A stretch of DNA of 64,000 bases from positions 7,874,382 to 7,938,381 of the forward strand of contig NC_070563.1 of NCBI RefSeq assembly GCF_026914185.1, written 5' to 3'. Origin of the DNA: Puccinia triticina (taxonomy: Eukaryota > Basidiomycota > Pucciniomycetes > Pucciniales > Pucciniaceae). A model generated the notes under the pieces. That model was not told the DNA's origin, did no database searches, and was given only the letters and a program-made list of their open reading frames with translations. Positions 57,644 through 64,000 of the stretch are shown here, piece after piece (positions within the stretch are counted from its first letter, which is position 1; each line of letters starts with the position of its first letter). The position numbers were made by a program, and so were the translations under genes.

Positions 57644-57659
57644 GCGCGGGCTCATAACC
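57644..57659 (-). other. primer-binding site, half initiator tRNA-Met type
   Basis: Immediately inside the 5' LTR the minus strand reads GGTTATGAGCCCGCGC, complementary to the anticodon stem-loop of initiator tRNA-Met (GGGCTCATAACC). This is an internal-fragment primer as known for Drosophila copia, not the usual 3' CCA end. Confidence 0.75.
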
Positions 57660-57900
57660 TGTAGAGCGCAGAGGTGATAATACTGATAGAAAATAGGAAA
57701 ACTCCCCCAAAGGGGAAAATCATATTGCCATAGGAGTACGGTATTTATAGTATTTACAAGTATGTAATTGGGTTGGTGAGAAAGTATGTCAAGGAAAATA
57801 CTAGAACTATGTATATATATGTAAGTAAATAGTATGTATGTATGAAGTAAAGTGATGAGAAATATGTGATAATCCATAAACCCATAGCCCCGCCACAACA
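57660..57900 (-). repeat. 5' LTR of the copia element
   Basis: 241 bp, partner of 52520-52760. Confidence 0.95.
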
Positions 57901-57905
57901 GGGAT

Positions 57906-58180
57906 CACTGGCTCTGTGAAATCCACGTGGATTTCACTGCTCCCCCCGTTGTCTCCATCCTCCCGTGGAAAATGCGTGGAGACGACGGGCTTTCCCGTTG
58001 TCTCCACCCGCCTGTGATTTTCCCGTCATTCCGGTGGGGAGAAACATGACGAATCCACGGCTCCCTCAGGGATCCCAGTGGAAACTGTCCCCGTGAGTTC
58101 CTCAATGTTCTCAACGACGAGGAACCCACGGATGCCCTTGCATTGCCGGTGTTAGGGTTATTTCAGTGATATCGGCTGGC
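57906..58180. other. GC-rich repeat with TCCACG/CGTGGA words
   Basis: Dense short inverted words (GAAATCCACGTGGATTTC, CCGTTGTCTCCA, TCCACGGCTCCC). The same style recurs at 59815-60120, flanking the decayed membrane-protein gene. No coding region. Confidence 0.5.
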
Positions 58181-58329
58181 TTGTGTGCGTTTTGAGGACA
58201 CTCAACGGCTCCCAAGGGAAGTGACGACTTTATCCCCAGCCCCGCCACCCCGCCCTCTGACCCTTCAGTCCCACTTCTTCACGGCCCCTGGAGGCTCACC
58301 TTCACACTATCAACCCCACACCTTTCTTC

Positions 58330-59600
58330 CCACCCACCATGGCCGCCCCTTGCCCCTCCTCCTCCTGGGCCTCAGCTGGATCCGGCAAGCGTGCGGGCAG
58401 CAAATAACGATTGAGTCGCCGGCAAACGGCGCCGTCCTGCGTCTGGGGCAGTGGGCCGGCATTGTCCTCAGCTAACATGTGAGTCCCCCCCGGGCGCTGA
58501 TTAAACGCGCTAGCTTTATAAGTATCATTCGCAGCTGGCCTGCTCATCCTGGTTGTTCCTTTCCTTACTCTTGCATTCCCCGCTGCCATCGACTGCCGCC
58601 TGGAGCGGCGACCCCTCATTCATCAAAATACTGAAATCATGCCCACCATTGGCTCTGAAACTCGGGCAGATTATACCAGAAAAGCTGCTCGAATAGCGAC
58701 ATCTATCTAGTTCCGCGCCGCAGAAGACTGCCAACAACATAGCCAAGATGTCTCAACACGCTGCAAGCCAGTGCCATTCCAGACAGCAAGCTGGGAGAGG
58801 GATCCCGCAAACTGTGTCTCAGCTCACTGCCGGCATATCGTCCACCTCCTTCTTCACGCCTGCTCCATCCCCAGCGGAGCCCACTGGCAGTGGTCCGGCT
58901 GCAACTCCTCCACGGGGGGACGGCCAGGCTGCTCCTCCACTCACCCCCGATGCTCGCCCTTTGACACCTACGGCTCTGGCCGTCCCTTCCGCTCTCCCTC
59001 CCCCGGCCCCTCTCCGACACCCTTGGCAACCGATGCTCCAGCTACCCGTGCGCCCGCTTCCCTGCCCTCCACTTCGCCCCAAAAGGCCCCGAGCTCTGAG
59101 ACGATCATCGACGTGCCCGGGGTAAACAATCACACCATCTTGGCGGGAAGCACGCTTCCCCCAAACCCTCCAATCAGCTCCTCGCCCCAACTGTCTGCAC
59201 CGCCCCTGCCTATCACTCACTTGCCAGGCCGCGATTTCGAGTCGCAATCCTCAGCCCACCATCCGATCCCCCCCAATCTCATCGAAGCCCTGGCTGTCGT
59301 TGGAGTCATCTTGGCTCTACTGTTTGGCGGGATTCTGTTCTGTTACCTCAAAGTGAAAAGGAGACAGAGGAAGACCAAAGTACTGGATGAAGGCTTGGCA
59401 GAATCTGACTCTGGGACGGCCGCCAATATCCTCCAGCTTGCGCGAAGCCTCTTGCTGTCTAGTAGTACCGATTCTAGGCGGGTCCCGGCCTGGCCAATCA
59501 ACAAAAAATTGATCAAGATCAAGAAGGATCGTACGCATACTCAGAGCTTTCCGCCGGGACCTCCACCTAAAATCCATGAAATTCCTTTCTGCCTGTATTT
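58330..59600 (+). pseudogene. membrane protein with Kre9/Knh1-like N-terminus, probably decayed
   Basis: Frame 58337-58476 encodes a leucine-rich signal-like stretch (PLPLLLLGLSW) followed by QQITIESPANGAVLRLGQ, which resembles the ITSPxxGxVxxxG start of Kre9/Knh1 extracellular domains. The in-context ATG (58338) is in another frame, so a 1 bp shift seems present. A Ser/Pro/Thr-rich region follows with competing frames (58748-59125), then a clear transmembrane segment (NLIEALAVVGVILALLFGGI) and basic KVKRRQRK (59270-59370). The cytoplasmic tail runs to about 59530 where frames break into AT-rich DNA. A secreted or wall-linked surface protein is plausible; exon structure is unresolved. Confidence 0.4.
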
Positions 59601-60150
59601 CCTGATCATTTGTGCTCTCACACTCTTAACTTGTTTTCTTGTTGTTTTTCCCGACTCGTTTTGTCTGGCATATTATTGTTTTTATTTTATTTTTACTTTG
59701 TTTATTTACATTCCACAGCTACTTGATATGCAATGCAGTTGTGGTACCCTGGTGGTACCACATTCTGCAATATTACCCGCGGTTTTGATCCGCTCCGCCC
59801 CCCCCCCCCCCGGGTTACCTAACCAAACCACATCTTGTGGGCCCGACCCGTGCGTGGGTATCACGGCGAGTCCTCAAGGAGTCCACGGTTGAAGGACCCG
59901 TGATCCACCCGTGGGCCCAACATTCACGTTGGGATCACAGGGAATCCACGGGGATTCCACGCGATTGGGAAATCTGCCGTGGAATCCACGGGTGATCCTC
60001 CCGGTGGTGATCCCGTGATTCCCTGGACCAAAAGCCGCTGGTCCGACCTCGCGCGCGGCTACCACGTGGAGTCCTCGTGGATTCCGCGTGATTTCCCCGT
60101 GGACGGACTCCCCGGGTGTACGTTACGTCCTACCTGTCCAGGGTAAGTCA
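59600..60150. other. T-rich then GC-rich non-coding DNA
   Basis: 59600-59720 is T-rich. A C run of 14 lies at ~59799-59812. 59815-60120 is filled with CCACGG/CCGTGG/GGATTCC words like 57906-58150. No gene. Confidence 0.45.
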
Positions 60151-60331
60151 TACTGTCATGACTTACCGTAGACATGGGACTTTCCCATGCTTTTACTTGA
60201 CAGCACTAGTCTATTACATACATACTTCATAGCATGTATATATATAGCCTGTATTTCTTCATTCCATTCTCTTGGTTCATTCTCTCGAAATACATACTCT
60301 CTCTCTCTGTCAGGTTCTATTAGGTTATGAG

Positions 60332-60597
60332 AGGACCCTGGCAAGCGCGGCCAGAGGGTACACATGAAAATGTATGAATGTTTAAAGCCACTTTGGCTCA
60401 CAACCAAACATGATAAATGGATTCTGAAAAGATGGGCACATGTAGGCTTAAAGGGAGAATAATGTACTGCTAACTTTTCCTCAAAATGTGGTAAATGTTG
60501 GCAAGAAAAGCCAAAAATGACTTTTAAAAATGTATGAATCCCACGATTTTTGAATTGATTTTCATGCGTACCCTCTGGCCGCGCTTGCCAGGGTCCT
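60332..60597. mobile_element. MITE inserted in the primer-binding site (266 bp)
   Basis: Ends AGGACCCTGGCAAGCGCGGC and its exact complement, ~39 bp nearly perfect inverted repeats, flanked by an 8 bp duplication GTTATGAG (60324-60331 and 60598-60605). The duplication size suggests a hAT-related element. No coding capacity. Confidence 0.9.
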
Positions 60598-60870
60598 GTT
60601 ATGAGCATTTAAATCTCGCTTTTCCCTGGTTACAAAGTTTTAAGAGTCTTATATCAGTTTTTCCTCCGCATAAATTGTTAGTTTGAAGTCTATTTTAGTG
60701 TTGTGCCGAGTTGTGTCGTGTGTGTGCAATAGTATAGTGAAACTCGTAGTGTGGTCATCTTTGTGTTGTGCTCTTTCATCGTCTTAAGTGTTTAAACCTT
60801 TTTTCCGTTATCCCAGCACTTTGTTTATAACTCTCTACTCGTCCTACTCTCCAAACCGTTTCTTCTCGAC

Positions 60871-63660
60871 ATGGCCCCTGTAAACCAATCTCCGAGCTCC
60901 ATTGCAACTCGTTCTACCAATGCGGCAGCGGCCGCTTCCAGCAGCAACGCGGCCGGCAAGAGAGTTGCTCGTAGTCCACCTCCAACCTCGGACGATGAAA
61001 TCGACACCGTCAGGGCACCTCGAGAGGAGACACGCCAACGCGCTCCTATTGTCAATCTCCCAGAGGACGATGCTCCTGCGCCTCCGGATTTCTCGTATGC
61101 GTTGGACCCCAGGAACAAGGATCAGATTATCAAGCATGCTCACCATCTTTTTCCAGAGTCTAAAAAGCTCGTCCCGTCGGGTTCCAACTTTCGTACTTGG
61201 CTCATGAAGATGGAAGAGCTTGCGGATTTCGCTCTGGACTATCGCAACTTCTATTTTGAAGATTTCTCTTGTCACCCGGTTGACCACATTGCTCGTGTTA
61301 TCTTTTGTATTGCTTTGTCCGATGAAATCAAAGAAGACATCAACCATTGCGATTCCTGCTATGCCATCATGATATCCATTTGGCAACGCTTCACAACCTT
61401 CAGCCGCGCGGCCCAGATCAATCGGTGGGCTGCACTAAAATCAATCGGTTGTGATACTGAAACTCCGGCCACGACCATAGCAGCTACCTATCGCCGACGG
61501 CTATTAGATCTTAAAGAATCTGGCGCTACTCTTACTCAAGATTTGATTTTTGGGATGATGCTCCAAGACTCGATTGCGCAGGGATCCCCTTTAAGACAGG
61601 AATTTGATTACCGGGTCGACCAAGAGCTTGCAGCGCGCCGTCAGATCCCACTACTCTTCGTTGAGATGATTGACTTGCTAAACAACTGCCAAGAAAAGGT
61701 TTGCGGTCGAGCGGCTGCACATCGCGGTTCCATTCCTCCATCTACTTTTGAAGCCAAACCTCAGCCTACGTTGGCTTGAAATAACTCTGTGGAAAGCCAT
61801 CCCGACAATGTGTACACCCTCGCGAGTCGTCCGGCTAAATTCAACAAACCAGCGTTGTCTCAGATTTGTAACTGTTTTTGTTGCGGCTCCAGCGGACATC
61901 TCATCGGAGCATGTCCGGTCTCACCAGATGCAGTACAGAAAAACACCCCGACTGTACATCAGGGACAGAGTCATGCTCAGCCGGCGCATTATCAAGCGTA
62001 TTACCCAATCCTAGCCCCTCCGGTTCCGGGCTATGGTTTCCAACATTTCTACCAAGCAATGCCCAACTCGGTAAATGCGTCTCGACCACTGAATACGGGA
62101 CGACCTGCGGACAATTATCAACCAGTGTATCCTCAAGGTTTTCAACCTCGACCGGCAGCTCATGAAGCGTCTGCTGAGCCCCCTCAAGAGGCGCCCCAAA
62201 CCTTCAGCATGCAACCGGTCCCACAGATGTATGTGATGCCTCAAGACGCGCCAGCCCCGCAGATGTATGCTCCGCCTCAAGACACGCCTCACATGTTCAT
62301 GATGCAGCCAGCCCCGCAGATGTACGCCATGGACTGCGATATGGGACCGGACCAACCCTCATTTGGCAGTTTATCTTTTTCAGAGGCATCCCCTGCTCCA
62401 TATGCGAATACTCCCGCTATTTTTGACACTGGAGCTACTCATCACCTGACCGGTGACAGGTTAGCCCTCACCAACTTCACCCTATTAAGTAAACCCATTC
62501 CTCTTTGGGTGGCCACTAATGGCCCTCCTCGTTTCATTACAGCAAAGGGAACGCTAACGTTTCCGGGGGCAACTACAACCCCTACACTGATCAATGAGGT
62601 CCTGTATTGCCCTGATGCAGCGCATACTCTGATCTCGCCTGCTGCGTTACGAATAGCCGGTTTCTCTCTTTCATACCAAGCTGATTCCTTTTACATCTCC
62701 CATGGACGTCACTTCTGGACGCGCTCATCCCTCAACCCGGTTTCCAGGAAATGGGAACTCCCGGCTCCGTTACACTCACTTATTTCATCTCCTCCTACTG
62801 TTTTTTATCCTTCTGTTATCCCTGTGCCTTTGTCTTCTGTGCCCAATCAAACCACTGTCGCTACTCGTTCTGTTTGTCCCTTGGTTGTACTATCTTCTTT
62901 GTCTGTTGCACGACCTGTCCCAAGCCAAGCCTGTGTTTCTTCTTTGTCTGTGCCGCCCGCCAATGTATCTGCTGTCACGTTAAAGAAAGATTTCGTTCCT
63001 TTCGAATACTCTGTTCCGGTCGCCACTTCCAAACCGTTTGAAATGCCACATTTGACAGCGGATGAATCACTGCTTCTTCACGTCCACAGACGTTTTGGAC
63101 ATGCAAGTCTTACGACTATCCGCAGGATGATGTCACTCGGCGTAGCATTAGGACTCCCCAAGACACTTCCTCGGGGAGACATTCAATGCCCGTCCTGCAT
63201 GATTTCCAAGAGTGTTAACAGGAATACTCTCACATTGGATCAACGTGATTTTCAACCCATGGATGCATGGAACGTCAACCTTGTCGGTCCATTCGAGGTT
63301 CCGGCACTGAATGGAGGCTTATATGTACTGACGGTCCGAGATATTGGGTCTGGATATGCCGAGGTCAAAATACTGATCAAGAAAAGTGAAGTTTGCGGTG
63401 TTCTACAAGACACCATCTTACGCCTTGAGCGCCGTACTGGGCGTTGTTTGAAGATATTACGTTCCAACAATGGCAGTGAATTCAACATCAAAGTTCTTGG
63501 CGATTTCTTGTCCTCAAAAGGTATCACTACGGAGCAGTCGGTAGCGTACCACCACTATCAAAATGGTACCATCAAGCGCTTCAATTGCACTCTCCAGGAT
63601 ATGGGCCAAACTATACTCCTTGATAGCACGCTTCCTAAGGAATTCTGGGGATTGGCTTTT
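60871..63660 (+). pseudogene. copia gag-pol, one internal TGA, cut off by telomere
   Basis: ATG at 60871 opens gag; the frame is uninterrupted except for one TGA at 61777-61779, then continues in the same frame to 63660. After the stop: zinc knuckle (CFCCGSSGHLIGAC, ~61880), a Met/Gln/Pro-rich spacer with QMY repeats (62200-62340), protease (FDTGATHHL, ~62430), HHCC-type zinc region (VHRRFGHASL...CPSC, ~63090-63200) and part of the integrase. The expected catalytic acids are replaced: NVNLVGPF (D to N), RSNNGSEF (D to N), GTIKRFN (E to K), each explained by one G-to-A change at a CpG. No stop precedes the telomere, so the frame runs into (Gly-Leu)n. Confidence 0.88.
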
Positions 63661-64000
63661 GGGTTAGGGTTAGGGTTAGGGTTAGGGTTAGGGTTAGGGT
63701 TAGGGTTAGGGTTAGGGTTAGGGTTAGGGTTAGGGTTAGGGTTAGGGTTAGGGTTAGGGTTAGGGTTAGGGTTAGGGTTAGGGTTAGGGTTAGGGTTAGG
63801 GTTAGGGTTAGGGTTAGGGTTAGGGTTAGGGTTAGGGTTAGGGTTAGGGTTAGGGTTAGGGTTAGGGTTAGGGTTAGGGTTAGGGTTAGGGTTAGGGTTA
63901 GGGTTAGGGTTAGGGTTAGGGTTAGGGTTAGGGTTAGGGTTAGGGTTAGGGTTAGGGTTAGGGTTAGGGTTAGGGTTAGGGTTAGGGTTAGGGTTAGGGT
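63661..64000 (+). repeat. telomere, (TTAGGG)n
   Basis: 340 bp of perfect GGGTTA repeats (about 57 copies) to the end of the window, G-rich strand 5'->3' outward, as expected for a right chromosome end. No subtelomeric satellite separates it from the copia fragment. Confidence 0.98.

Larger units (their letters stand above)
52520..57900 (-). mobile_element. full-length Ty1/copia LTR retrotransposon
   Basis: Two 241 bp LTRs (52520-52760 and 57660-57900), begin TGTAGAGC, end CCACAACA on this strand and differ at one visible base (TTTAAG against TGTAAG near 52680/57820). They are flanked by GGGAT (52515-52519 and 57901-57905). The element reads on the minus strand: 5' LTR on the right, a tRNA primer site, gag, protease, integrase, reverse transcriptase, RNase H, a G-rich polypurine tract (complement of CTCCCCCCTC at 52761), 3' LTR. 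Domain order (integrase before RT) identifies copia. The close LTR identity suggests a recent insertion. Confidence 0.95.
60154..63660 (+). mobile_element. copia element truncated by the telomere
   Basis: A probable 5' LTR (60154 to 60312-60322, TGTCATGACTTACC..., TATATATA at ~60236) is followed by GGTTATGAGC, the same primer-site word as in the other copia element, then gag-pol from 60871. The sequence stops within the integrase core and passes directly into telomere repeats at 63661. RT, RNase H and the 3' LTR are missing, so the other end and duplication cannot be seen. Confidence 0.85.

Noticed and set aside
63661..64000. Open frame of Gly-Leu repeats continuing from the copia integrase
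   Set aside because: This is telomeric DNA read as protein; not a gene product.

Overview
This window is the right-hand end of a eukaryotic chromosome. It finishes in a perfect (TTAGGG)n telomere on the G-rich strand (63661-64000). Short GT-AG introns, compact divergent housekeeping genes, a DUF6589-type gene and OTU-bearing Mutator elements point to a basidiomycete, most likely a rust fungus (Pucciniales). The order-level assignment is inference; eukaryotic origin is certain.

Host genes form two small islands. At 23.9-30.9 kb lie a single-pass membrane protein gene of unknown function (-), ATP3, the mitochondrial F1-ATPase gamma subunit (-, five exons that sum exactly to 307 codons plus stop), and SUI3, the eIF2 beta subunit (+, five exons that sum exactly to 375 codons plus stop). 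ATP3 and SUI3 share a 576 bp divergent promoter. A 312 bp copy of one ATP3 exon-intron block lies 4.5 kb away as a pseudogene fragment. At 37.4-42.3 kb is an MSH1-type mitochondrial MutS gene (-). The left edge carries the 3' end of an unidentified Ser/Pro-rich gene, and 58.2-59.6 kb holds a decayed gene for a membrane protein with a Kre9/Knh1-like N-terminus.

Everything else is mobile DNA, much of it resolvable to exact ends with target-site duplications (TSDs). The elements are: a 7.0 kb Mutator-like element (3485-10477, TSD AATAAAATA) with FAR1-like, MULE transposase and OTU-protease modules, split by a 1.56 kb solo LTR; a solo LTR at 12207-13087; a TA-flanked MITE at 13704-13887; a Mutator-related foldback element (14340-21862) containing a hAT transposon (15507-21080, TSD GTAATACC), which contains another foldback (about 17376-18722) with a GC-rich insert; a decayed second MULE-OTU (about 31224-36362); a 10.1 kb terminal-inverted-repeat element (42376-52467, TSD ATTACAC) carrying a DUF6589-like gene and a convergent RecQ-type helicase/coiled-coil gene; a full-length copia element (52520-57900, TSD GGGAT, LTRs differing at one base); and a second copia element cut off inside its integrase by the telomere.

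The most unusual object is the 42376-52467 element: two large convergent genes, a DUF6589-like protein and a RecQ-like helicase with a long charged coiled coil, bounded by ~100 bp inverted repeats and a 7 bp TSD. A second theme crosses families. Several key catalytic codons and many premature stops in these elements look like CpG-to-TpG/CpA changes (D to N, E to K, CGA to TGA), consistent with RIP-like mutation or methyl-cytosine deamination.
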